Positions 34,562 through 41,998 of a stretch of DNA of 64,000 nucleotides are shown piece after piece. The first letter of the stretch is position 1; every line of letters starts with the position of its first letter. Source of the stretch: Ramlibacter alkalitolerans. GTDB taxonomy: Bacteria > Pseudomonadota > Gammaproteobacteria > Burkholderiales > Burkholderiaceae_C. Below the pieces are notes generated by a model, which searched no databases, had not been told where the DNA came from, and worked only from the letters and a program-made list of their open reading frames with translations. The position numbers and the translations under genes are program-made. The DNA lies in NCBI RefSeq assembly GCF_016722765.1, contig NZ_JAEQND010000007.1, positions 282,470-346,469 on the forward strand, written 5' to 3'.

Positions 34562-36280
34562 ATGTCCAAGCTGTCCCGTTGGCTCCCCTTCCTGAATTGG
34601 CCCCGCCCCGACGCGCACCTGCTGCGTGGCGAGGGCATCGCGGCGATCACCGTCGCCGTGGTGATGATCCCGCAGTCCGTCGCCTATGCCGGCCTGGCCG
34701 GCATGCCGCTCGTGGCCGGCCTCTACGCCACCTTCCTGCCCGCCGTCGTCGCGGTCCTGTTCAGCGCGTCGACGCGCCTTTCCGTGGGTCCCTCCGCCCT
34801 GAGCAGCGTGCTGGTGGGCGCCTCCCTGATCGGCATGGCGCAGCCGGGCAGCGCGAGCTGGGTGGCGCTGGCCGTGTGGCTGGCGCTGCTGGCCGGCTTC
34901 CTGCAGGTCGCCGTCGGCGTGACGCGCTCGGCGTGGGTGCTCAACCTGGTGAGTTCGCCCGTGCTCACCGGCTTCAGCCAGGCCGCCGCGCTGCTGATCA
35001 TCGCCTCGCAGCTGCCGGCGCTGATGGGCCTGCAGGGCTCGCTCGGCGAGCTGCTGCATTCGCCGCGCCTCGACCCGCAGGCGCTCGCCTACGGCGTGGT
35101 GAGCCTGGTGCTGTTCGTCGGCGCGCGCCGCGTCGCGCCGCGGCTGCCGATCATGCTGATCGTGCTCGCGGCGGCCGGCCTCCTGAGTTTTCTCACCGGC
35201 TATTCCAGCAACGGCGGCGCGGTGGTCGGGCCGCTGCCGCAGGGGCTGCCGGCCTTCTACTGGCCGGCGTGGCCGGGGTGGGAGCAGTTCTCCATGCTGC
35301 TGCCACCCGCGCTCGTGCTGACGCTGGTCAGCTCGCTGGAGATGGCCGCCAGCGCCAAGATCGAGAGCCAGCGTGACAGCAAGCGCTGGGATGCCAACCA
35401 GGACCTGATCGGCCAGGGGGTCGGCAAGCTGGCCTCGGGCCTCTCGGGCGCGTTCGCCACCAGCACCTCGTTCTCGCGCTCGGCGCTCACGCTCTATGCG
35501 GGCGCACGCACGGGCTGGGCCACGGTGATCGCGACCGTCATCGTGCTGCTCGTGCTGCTGTTCCTCACGCCGGCCCTGTCGCACGTGCCCAAGGCGGTGC
35601 TGTCCGCCGTCGTCGTGGCCGCCGTCTCCAGCCTGTTCAAGCCGCGCGTCTTCGTGCAGCTGTGGGGCATCGACCGGGTGGAGGCGGCCACGGCGCTCAC
35701 CACCTTCGCGGTCACCATCCTTTCCGCCCCCCGGATCTACTGGGGCGTGCTCACGGGCGTGCTGATCGGGCTGGCGTACTTCCTGTACCTGCGGCTGCAC
35801 CCGCGCATCATCGAGGTGGGCCTGCATCCGGACGGCAGCCTGCGGGATCGCCACCTGTGGAAGCTGCCGCCGCTGGCGCCGCAGCTCTATGCGCTGCGCA
35901 TGGACGCGGAGCTGGACTTCGCCTCGGCCACCGACATGGAACGCGCCATCGTGGAGCACCTGGCACTGCACCCGGAAGTGCGTGATGTGTGCCTGCTGGC
36001 GCAGCCGATCAACCGCATCGACGCCACCGGCGTGGAGATGTTCAGCCAGCTGCGCAAGACGCTGCGGGAGCGCGGCGTGACGCTGCACATCAGCGGCATC
36101 AAGCTGCCGGTGGAACGCGTGCTGGAACGCGCCGGCGTGCTCGGCCCCGATCCGCTGCTGAAGATGTACCGCACCGACAACGACGCGCTGCACGCCTTCG
36201 GCACCCTGAAGCGCGACGAGGTGCTGCCGGAGCCGCCTACTTCGGACGCGGACGCACGAGATTCCGCCCCGGTGCGCTGA
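34562..36280 (+). CDS. SulP family sulfate permease with STAS domain
   Basis: A 572-residue SulP protein. I prefer the ATG at 34562 over the GTG at 34547, since the similarity starts at LSRWLPFLNWPR. The first helix motif VAVVMIPQSVAYAGLAGMP and SVGPSALSSVLVG are those of sulfate-type SulP members. The STAS domain (~435-550) includes QPINRIDATGVEMFSQL. It is 15 bases after the sulfatase stop. Together they suggest handling of sulfate released from, or accompanying, organosulfates. Its last 44 bases overlap the 3' end of the convergent FMN-reductase gene. Confidence 0.9.
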   Translation: MSKLSRWLPFLNWPRPDAHLLRGEGIAAITVAVVMIPQSVAYAGLAGMPLVAGLYATFLPAVVAVLFSASTRLSVGPSALSSVLVGASLIGMAQPGSASWVALAVWLALLAGFLQVAVGVTRSAWVLNLVSSPVLTGFSQAAALLIIASQLPALMGLQGSLGELLHSPRLDPQALAYGVVSLVLFVGARRVAPRLPIMLIVLAAAGLLSFLTGYSSNGGAVVGPLPQGLPAFYWPAWPGWEQFSMLLPPALVLTLVSSLEMAASAKIESQRDSKRWDANQDLIGQGVGKLASGLSGAFATSTSFSRSALTLYAGARTGWATVIATVIVLLVLLFLTPALSHVPKAVLSAVVVAAVSSLFKPRVFVQLWGIDRVEAATALTTFAVTILSAPRIYWGVLTGVLIGLAYFLYLRLHPRIIEVGLHPDGSLRDRHLWKLPPLAPQLYALRMDAELDFASATDMERAIVEHLALHPEVRDVCLLAQPINRIDATGVEMFSQLRKTLRERGVTLHISGIKLPVERVLERAGVLGPDPLLKMYRTDNDALHAFGTLKRDEVLPEPPTSDADARDSAPVR

Positions 36281-37316
36281 GCCGGCCCTGCCGCAGTTCG
36301 GCCACCGCCTGCGCCAGGGCGCGGGCGGCGTTGCGCACTTCCTCCTGGAAGGCTTCGTCGGCATCCAGCGCGTCGTGGCTGGTGGCGTAGGGCTCGTAGT
36401 AGCCGACGTAGCGATCGAGCCGGCTGCTCGCGCCGGCATCCAGCAGGCCCATCCAGTCCAGCTGGTCGCACAGGATGCGGCGGGCGCCGTCGATGCCGGC
36501 CACGTCGCCGTGCACCACCACGCCGTAGGCCCGGCCCGCGAGGTGCTTCGGATAGTCCCAGCCTTCCAGTTCCAGCGCCTTGGCCTTGGCGGCGTCCTTG
36601 CCGCCGGTGGTGGTGGGGTCGGGATTGCCGCCGTCGGCGCAGACTAGGCGGTCCATCATCAGCTTGATCGGGCTGGAGGTGGCGTACCAGTGCGTGGGCG
36701 TGAGCAGCAGGATGCCGTGGGCGGCGGTCCAGCGCTCGTAGATTTCGTTCATCCAGTCGTTGACCTGCTGGGTGGCGTGGTTCGGGTAGCAGCTGCACGG
36801 CCAGTGGCAAAGCGGCATGGCGGTGGACACGCAGCCCTTGCACGGGTGGATGTGGCGGTCGAAGTCGGAGGTGAGCTGGCTCAGGTCCAGCAGGTCCACC
36901 TCCAGGCCTTCGGCGCGCAGCGTCTCCTGCGCGATGCGCGCCAGGCGGAAGGTCTTGGACATCTCGCCGGGGCAGGTGCCGTCGTTGCGGGGCGCCCCGC
37001 AGATCACCAGCACGCGCGAAGGCGTGGCGGGATCGCTCCAGCGCGCCTGCGCGGCGAGCAGCCGGTTGCGCGCCTCGTACCACTCCACGGAAAGGTCGTA
37101 GTCGGGGTCCTTGAATTCGCGGCCGGCCTTCCGGGTGACGGGCGCCTTGTGGCCCTTCGAGTAGGCCTCCCAGGCGATGGCCTCCAGGCGGGCTATGGCC
37201 TCGTCCTCGCCGCGGTACGCGGGATCGTGGAAGCGCGCGCGGAAGCGCTCGCGGAATTCATCGCGCGGATGCAGGCCGCCCCACTCGCCCTTGCGCACCT
37301 CGGGTGTCTTCGCCAT
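36237..37316 (-). CDS. NADPH-dependent FMN reductase / flavodoxin-fold oxidoreductase
   Basis: A 359-residue protein. Residues ~1-95 are a charged helical extension; the flavodoxin-like NAD(P)H:FMN reductase domain follows (~98-335): VLVICGAPRNDGTCPGEMSK as phosphate loop, a Cys-rich stretch (HPCKGCVSTAMPLCHWPCSC) and LLTPTHWYATSSPIKLMMD in the flavin isoalloxazine contact. The many cysteines near the active site are unusual for simple FMN reductases and suggest a multimeric iron- or azo-reductase type. It converges on the SulP gene with a 44-base tail overlap. Confidence 0.8.
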   Translation of the reverse strand: MAKTPEVRKGEWGGLHPRDEFRERFRARFHDPAYRGEDEAIARLEAIAWEAYSKGHKAPVTRKAGREFKDPDYDLSVEWYEARNRLLAAQARWSDPATPSRVLVICGAPRNDGTCPGEMSKTFRLARIAQETLRAEGLEVDLLDLSQLTSDFDRHIHPCKGCVSTAMPLCHWPCSCYPNHATQQVNDWMNEIYERWTAAHGILLLTPTHWYATSSPIKLMMDRLVCADGGNPDPTTTGGKDAAKAKALELEGWDYPKHLAGRAYGVVVHGDVAGIDGARRILCDQLDWMGLLDAGASSRLDRYVGYYEPYATSHDALDADEAFQEEVRNAARALAQAVAELRQGRLSAPGRNLVRPRPK

Positions 37317-37424
37317 CGCGGCTCCCTGGATGTGGATCGTGCGAAGACTAATGCAAAGGGCGGCGGCCGGGGAGCGCCGCGGCTGCTTGGCTGTCTCGCA
37401 GTTGCAAGCAGTGCATGACCCGCC

Positions 37425-37745
37425 TCAGGCCTGCTGCGGCTCCCCACGCGGGCGCACCTGCAGCTGCAGGCCCAGCGCGCGCAGCACCTTGAGCACCGTC
37501 CCCAGGCTCGGGTTGCCTTCCGGCGAAAGCGCCTTGTAGAGGCCCTCGCGGCTGATGCCAGTCTCGCGGGAGATGCTGGCGACTCCGCGGGAGCGCGCTA
37601 CTTCCCCCAGCGCCTTTGCGACGAATGCCGGATCGTCACCGGCCTCCTCGATCGCCGCTTCGATGAACGCGGCGCAATCTTCAGGGGTCCGAAGGTAGTC
37701 CTGGACGTTCCAGGGCCTGGTCTCGGGCTTGGTCTCTTTGGTCAT
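37425..37745 (-). CDS. Antitoxin of a HigBA-like module (XRE-type addiction antidote)
   Basis: A 106-residue protein with a C-terminal HTH (~55-95: SISRETGISREGLYKALS, then NPSLGTVLKVLRALGL), matching the family of putative addiction module antidotes. The ATG overlaps the stop of the upstream toxin gene (ATGA), so order is toxin first, as in higBA. It would neutralise the toxin and repress the promoter at 38037-38071. The 108 bases after the next gene (37317-37424) show nothing recognisable. Confidence 0.88.
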   Translation of the reverse strand: MTKETKPETRPWNVQDYLRTPEDCAAFIEAAIEEAGDDPAFVAKALGEVARSRGVASISRETGISREGLYKALSPEGNPSLGTVLKVLRALGLQLQVRPRGEPQQA

Positions 37746-38035
37746 GGCGGGTATTCCTCTGCGAGCCGGAGAGCGGTCTGGATGTCGCGCTGCTGCGTGC
37801 TCTTGTCACCGCCGCACAGCAGCAGCACCAGCTGCGTGCCGTGGCGGGTGAAGTACACGCGGTAGCCGGGGCCGACGTCGATCTTCAGTTCCACCACGCC
37901 GCCCGCCAGCACACGATGCTGGCCGGGATTGCCCTGCGAAAGACGCTCGATGCGCACTACGATGCGAGCGCGACCCTGCACGTCCCGCAGCCCCTCCATC
38001 CAGTGGTCGAACTGCGGCGTCGTGCGCACGTCCAT
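37742..38035 (-). CDS. Toxin of a HigBA-like module (RelE/ParE superfamily, Gp49-like)
   Basis: A 97-residue protein starting MDVRTTPQFDHWMEGLRD, typical of the addiction-module killer family: TTPQF at the start, RIVVRIERLSQGN, ELKIDVGPGYRVYFTRHG and LLLCGGDKSTQQRDIQTA. The conserved GYRVYF and the Lys in GGDKSTQ are hallmarks. By family it is a ribosome-dependent mRNA interferase. Start ATG at 38035 lies immediately after a -10-like box, so the message may be nearly leaderless. Confidence 0.88.
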   Translation of the reverse strand: MDVRTTPQFDHWMEGLRDVQGRARIVVRIERLSQGNPGQHRVLAGGVVELKIDVGPGYRVYFTRHGTQLVLLLCGGDKSTQQRDIQTALRLAEEYPP

Positions 38036-38036
38036 G

Positions 38037-38071
38037 TGTCAACCATAGTTGACAATCACCCACGTGTCAAC
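38037..38071 (-). promoter_or_regulatory. Promoter and operator of the toxin-antitoxin pair
   Basis: On the minus strand: -35 TTGACA (38070-38065), 17-base spacer, -10 TATGGT (38047-38042). A perfect inverted repeat TGTCAAC-CATA-GTTGACA (38037-38054) overlaps the -10 box, and a third TGTCAAC half-site (38065-38071) overlaps the -35. This is the layout of an antitoxin-bound autoregulatory operator. The expected transcription start falls within a few bases of the toxin ATG. Confidence 0.75.
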
Positions 38072-38113
38072 GGGAGTGGGCGGGTGAGCAGCAATTTGGC
38101 AAGCGCGCCAGCA

Positions 38114-38920
38114 TCACGCGCTCACGATCCAGCCTTCCAGCGGATCCAGGTCTTCCGGCAGGCCGTAGCGGGGCGCCCCCTGCCGCGCGGCCCACGCGGC
38201 CTGCACCAGGCACAGCACGGCATCGAGGCTGTCGCCGCTGGCGTCGTCGACCAGCGCATCGTGCTGCGCATGGGTCAGCTTCACTCGCAGGCCCAGGCGC
38301 GATCGGCCCTGTTCGAGCGCGGTGATCAGATCCTTGCGGGCGATCAGGCGCTCCGCGGTCTGCCTGGCCTTCTCGTCGCTCTTGTAGCTGCGCCGCGCGA
38401 TCAGTTCACGCGCCAGCAGCCCCGGATACGCCTCGAGCGCGACACGCTGCGGATCGCCTTCGTGCAGTCCGGGGATGTGCACGCCGGCGTGCAGCAGCAG
38501 CGGCACCGCCGCATGCAGCATGTACGCGACCGGCGGATTGACCCATTTCATCGAGGGGCTCGACCCGGCGAGCTTGTCGAAGCGCCGGTGGGCGAACTTG
38601 GAGCCCGCGGGACGGGCGTCACAGTAGGCAGCGAAGGTGGCGCGGATCTGCGGCCGCGTGAGGCCGGCGTAGTGGCGCATGCACTCGCGCCAGTCGGTCG
38701 GCCAGCCGAGGTGCTCCACCAGCGCGCGCGGCAGCCCGAAGGGAAAGTCGAAGCCGCCGATCCAGGGCTGCGGCTGCCGCAGCCAGTCGCCGAAGCCGGC
38801 CAGCGTCTCGATGCGTTCGATCCGCGTGAGCTGCACCCGGCCGCCGGACTCCTCGCCCAGGGCGATCAGGATCGGCTTGCGGCGCGTCGGGGTGCTGGAG
38901 AAATCGCAGCCGAGGAGCAC
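38114..38920 (-). CDS. DUF429 family protein (predicted RNase H-fold)
   Basis: A 268-residue protein starting at a GTG (MLLGCDFSSTPTRRKPILIA). The first Asp in GCDFSS and the later DFPFGLPRALV and ALEAYPGLLAREL match DUF429, a family thought to have an RNase H-like or nuclease fold with Asp/Glu metal ligands; the C-terminal SGDSLDAVLCLVQAAWA gives a further Asp. The substrate is unknown. It follows the BLUF gene by 4 bases, so it is probably in the folE-BLUF transcript. Confidence 0.78.
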   Translation of the reverse strand: MLLGCDFSSTPTRRKPILIALGEESGGRVQLTRIERIETLAGFGDWLRQPQPWIGGFDFPFGLPRALVEHLGWPTDWRECMRHYAGLTRPQIRATFAAYCDARPAGSKFAHRRFDKLAGSSPSMKWVNPPVAYMLHAAVPLLLHAGVHIPGLHEGDPQRVALEAYPGLLARELIARRSYKSDEKARQTAERLIARKDLITALEQGRSRLGLRVKLTHAQHDALVDDASGDSLDAVLCLVQAAWAARQGAPRYGLPEDLDPLEGWIVSA

Positions 38921-38924
38921 GCCT

Positions 38925-39347
38925 TCAGCCGCGACCGCAGATCGCGGCGGTGGCCGCCAGGTCCTCCAGCAGCGAGAGGGACACCTTGCCAGAGACCGAA
39001 TACGGGTCGAGCTCGGGCTTCTCGGAGTACTTGAGGAGCGTGCTGTGATTGAGCTTGGAGATGTTCACCTGCCCCATGCTCCAGCCGCCGAAGCGGCGCT
39101 CCAGGACTTCCTCGTAGTGCAGCAGCGCGACGTCCTTGTGGCGGGCGTCCTTCTGGATGGTGGCGTACAGCTCGTTGACCTGCATGCGGCCGCCCTCGAT
39201 GCACTGCAGGAAGATGCCGTCGCCGTAGCACAGGATGCCGGTGATGCCGGAAGCCTGGTTGTGCTCGCGACCCTCGCGCAGGATCGCTTCGATGGCGCCC
39301 TCGCTGGCGTCCACCGCGCGGCTGCAATACAGGAGTCGGACGAGCAT
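38925..39347 (-). CDS. BLUF-domain blue-light photoreceptor
   Basis: A 140-residue stand-alone BLUF (FAD-based blue-light sensor). All photocycle residues are present: Tyr7 in LLYCSRA, Asn30 in HNQASGITG, Gln48 in IFLQCIEG, Trp89 and Met91 in GGWSMG. The ~45 residues after the domain could form the C-terminal helices through which short BLUF proteins signal. There is no enzymatic output domain. It lies 9 bases downstream of folE and 4 bases upstream of DUF429, an operon-like arrangement. Its partner protein is unknown. Confidence 0.92.
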   Translation of the reverse strand: MLVRLLYCSRAVDASEGAIEAILREGREHNQASGITGILCYGDGIFLQCIEGGRMQVNELYATIQKDARHKDVALLHYEEVLERRFGGWSMGQVNISKLNHSTLLKYSEKPELDPYSVSGKVSLSLLEDLAATAAICGRG

Positions 39348-39356
39348 GTGCCTGGC

Positions 39357-40088
39357 CTAGTCTTTCCGGGGAATCAGGGCGAGGAATTCGCGGCGCAAGG
39401 TCGGGTCCTTCAGGAAGGCGCCGCGCATCACCGAGTTGATCATCTTGCTGTCCAGGTCCTTCACGCCGCGCCAGGCCATGCAGTAGTGGCGGGCCTCCAT
39501 CACCAGCGCCAGGCCGTCGGGCTGCGTCTTTTCCATGATCAGGTCGGCCAGCTGCACCACGGCCTCTTCCTGGATCTGGGGCCGGCCCATGATCCATTCG
39601 GCCAGCCGCGCGTACTTGGACAGGCCGATCACGTTGGTGTGCTCGTTGGGCATCACGCCGATCCACAGCTTGCCGACCACCGGGCACAGGTGGTGGCTGC
39701 AGGCGGAACGCACGGTGATCGGGCCGACGATCATCAGCTCGTTCAGGTGCTCCGCGTTGGGGAATTCCGTGATCGGCGGCGCCTTGACGTAGCGGCCCCT
39801 GAAGACCTCGGTGAGGTACATCTTGGCCACCCGGCGCGCCGTGTCGCCGGTGTTGTGGTCGTTGGTGGTGTCGATGACCATGCTGTCCAGCACGGCCTGC
39901 ATCTTCTCCTCGACCTCGTCGAGCAGCAGTTCCAGCTCGCCGGGCTCGATGTAGTCGGCGATGTTGTCGTTGGAATGGAAACGCTTGCGCGCGGCCAGCA
40001 CGCGCTCGCGGATCTTGACCGACACGGGCGTGCCCTCCTCGGGGGCGACCTGGCTCAGTTGGCTGGACGGATCGGCTTTCATCAACAT
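39357..40088 (-). CDS. folE: GTP cyclohydrolase I
   Basis: A 243-residue enzyme making 7,8-dihydroneopterin triphosphate from GTP, the first step to tetrahydrofolate. I use the ATG at 40088; a GTG at 40103 and an ATG at 40082 are alternatives, and no clear ribosome site decides. Active-site motifs: DTARRVAKMYLTEVFRG, the zinc ligands in RSACSHHLCPVVGKLWIG, GLSKYARLAEW, QEEAVVQLAD and EARHYCMAWRGV (third zinc Cys). The BLUF gene follows. nudB, the next folate step, lies 5 kb downstream on the same strand. Confidence 0.94.
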   Translation of the reverse strand: MLMKADPSSQLSQVAPEEGTPVSVKIRERVLAARKRFHSNDNIADYIEPGELELLLDEVEEKMQAVLDSMVIDTTNDHNTGDTARRVAKMYLTEVFRGRYVKAPPITEFPNAEHLNELMIVGPITVRSACSHHLCPVVGKLWIGVMPNEHTNVIGLSKYARLAEWIMGRPQIQEEAVVQLADLIMEKTQPDGLALVMEARHYCMAWRGVKDLDSKMINSVMRGAFLKDPTLRREFLALIPRKD

Positions 40089-40128
40089 GGTCGACTTTAA
40101 CACCGGGGGTTGCGACCCCCTCCAGATG

Positions 40129-41853
40129 CTACGAGCCCAGCAGGCGTTCCAGGTCCTGCAGGGTATTGGCCTCGTGCAGGGGCTTGTCGTGGCGGATGCG
40201 CAGCATGCGCGGGAAGCGCACCGCGATGCCGCTGCGGTGGCGGCCGCTGCGCTGGATGCCCTCGAAGCCCAGCTCGAAGACCAGGGCGGGCTTGACGCTG
40301 CGCACCGGACCGAACTTCTCGATGGTGGACTTGCGGATCAGGGCGTCGACCTGCCGGAATTCCTCGTCGGTCAGGCCGGAATAGGCCTTGGCGAAGGGCA
40401 CCAGCTGCAGTTGGCCGGGCTCCGGCGGCTCCTTGCGCTCCATCTTGCGCACGACGTCCTCGGCTTCCTGGCGGTCGGCCGGCGCACGGTTCCAGACCGC
40501 GAAGGTGTAGTCGGTGTGGACCGAGGACCGGCGGCCGTGCCCCGGCTGCGCGTACACCAGCACGCAGTCGACGCTCATGGGATCGATCTTCCACTTCCAC
40601 CACAGGCCCTCGGCCTTGGTCCGGCCGGTGCCGTAGGCGGCATCCAGCCGCTTGAGCATGAAGCCTTCCACCCCGCGCTCGCGCGATTGGGCCCGCTTGC
40701 GGGCGAACGCCAGCCAGGAGTCTTCGCGCTCGACGGGCGAGAGCAGGAAGCGCGTGCCGGCCAGCAGGGCTTCCAGGCGGGCGCGGCGTTCGCCTTGCGG
40801 CACCGAGCGGACGTCCTGCCCGTCCTGCTCCAGCAGGTCGTAGGCCATGAAGCTGACCGGCGCCTCGGCCAGGATCTTCTTCGTCACGTTCTTGCGCCCG
40901 ATGCGCTGCTGCAGCAGGGCGAAGGGCGCCGGCCGGCCCGCGACCTCGCCCGTTTCCGGGTCGGCCTCGTCCTTCCAGACCAGGATCTCGCCATCCAGCA
41001 CGGTGCCCTCCGGCAGCGTGCGCGCCAGCGCCTCGATCTCGGGGAAGCGCTCGGTGACGAGTTCCTCGCCGCGCGACCAGATCCACACCTGGCCGGCGCG
41101 CTGGATGACCTGGCCGCGGATGCCGTCGTACTTCCACTCCACCATCCAGTCGCTCACCGGGCCGAGGCGCGCAGAGAACAGTTCCGGCGGCAGATCGAGC
41201 TGGTGCGCCAGGAAGAAGGGATAGGGCTGGCCGGCATCCGGCTGCTCCACGACGCCCTCCTGCGCCTGTGCGACCAGCGCCTCGTAGCGCTCCGGCGAGG
41301 GCATCACCTTGCCGTCGGTGTAGCCCATCATGCGCTGGGCGACGCGCTTGGCGTCGATGCCGGCGTGGGCGGCCAGCGCGCGCTGCACCAGCAGCTTGCT
41401 CACGCCGACGCGGAAGCCGCCGCCCACCAGCTTGGTGAGCAGGAAGCGCCCGAGCGTGTCGAGTTCCCACCACCAGGTGCCGACGCGCCGGGCGACCTCG
41501 TCGTCCGGCAGGCCGCGCAGGGGCAGCAGGCGCTCCTCGATCCACTCGGCGAGCCCGACGTCGGACGGCTCGTTGCCGCGCGGCAGCACCAGCGCGATGG
41601 TCTCGGCGAGATCGCCGACCTGCTGGTAGCACTCGTCGAACAGCCAGGGCTCGACCTGCGCGAGGTAGCAGGCGAGGCTCACGAGCGAGCCGGTCTTCAC
41701 CACCTGCCGTGGCTTGCCGCCCGCCAGGAAATACACCGCCCACGCCGCATCGCGCGCCGGCGCCTCGGCGAAATAGCGCGTCAGCGCCTCCACCTTCTCG
41801 TTGGTGGAGGTCGTCGCATCGAGCTCGCTGAAGAGGCGGGAGAAGCGCTTCAT
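40129..41853 (-). CDS. ATP-dependent DNA ligase (ligase-associated DNA repair set)
   Basis: A 574-residue ligase. I use the ATG at 41853 (MKRFSRLFSELDATTSTNEK). N-terminal DNA-binding domain ~1-215; nucleotidyltransferase domain with the adenylated Lys241 in EWKYDGIRGQ, then LDGEILVW (motif III/IIIa region), FMAYDLLE, VEGFMLKR (motif IV) and WWKWKIDP (motif V). The OB-fold follows, ending KPALVFELGFEGIQRS and RFPRMLRIRHDK. It belongs to the bacterial family that pairs with an MBL exonuclease (next gene upstream) and an Lhr-like helicase (28760). Role: repair, not replication. Confidence 0.93.
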   Translation of the reverse strand: MKRFSRLFSELDATTSTNEKVEALTRYFAEAPARDAAWAVYFLAGGKPRQVVKTGSLVSLACYLAQVEPWLFDECYQQVGDLAETIALVLPRGNEPSDVGLAEWIEERLLPLRGLPDDEVARRVGTWWWELDTLGRFLLTKLVGGGFRVGVSKLLVQRALAAHAGIDAKRVAQRMMGYTDGKVMPSPERYEALVAQAQEGVVEQPDAGQPYPFFLAHQLDLPPELFSARLGPVSDWMVEWKYDGIRGQVIQRAGQVWIWSRGEELVTERFPEIEALARTLPEGTVLDGEILVWKDEADPETGEVAGRPAPFALLQQRIGRKNVTKKILAEAPVSFMAYDLLEQDGQDVRSVPQGERRARLEALLAGTRFLLSPVEREDSWLAFARKRAQSRERGVEGFMLKRLDAAYGTGRTKAEGLWWKWKIDPMSVDCVLVYAQPGHGRRSSVHTDYTFAVWNRAPADRQEAEDVVRKMERKEPPEPGQLQLVPFAKAYSGLTDEEFRQVDALIRKSTIEKFGPVRSVKPALVFELGFEGIQRSGRHRSGIAVRFPRMLRIRHDKPLHEANTLQDLERLLGS

Positions 41854-41885
41854 GCGTCGGCGCGGGCGCGAAGGGGAAAACCTTG

Positions 41886-41983
41886 AACGCAGAAGCCGCA
41901 AAGGTTACGCAAAAACCGCAAAAGAAGATTTCCGAAGGATTTTCCTTTCGCGGCTTTCGCGTAGCTTTTGCGGCTTCTGCGTT
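41886..41983. repeat. Long-hairpin extragenic repeat, copy 1
   Basis: Starts AACGCAGAAGCCGCAAA and ends with its complement TTTGCGGCTTCTGCGTT. The arms of about 40 bases each pair with only a few mismatches around an A/T-richer loop of about 18. It lies between the exonuclease and ligase genes (minus strand), so both genes may be transcribed through it. A second copy is at 45487-45576. It is notably more A-rich on one strand than the surrounding DNA. No coding potential. Confidence 0.75.
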
Positions 41984-41998
41984 CGGATGTCCCTGCCT

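Noticed and set aside
33182..36439. 1085-codon open frame on the minus strand
   Set aside because: It is antisense to the sulfatase and SulP genes, both of which have diagnostic motifs; the product is Arg/Gln/His-rich low-complexity.
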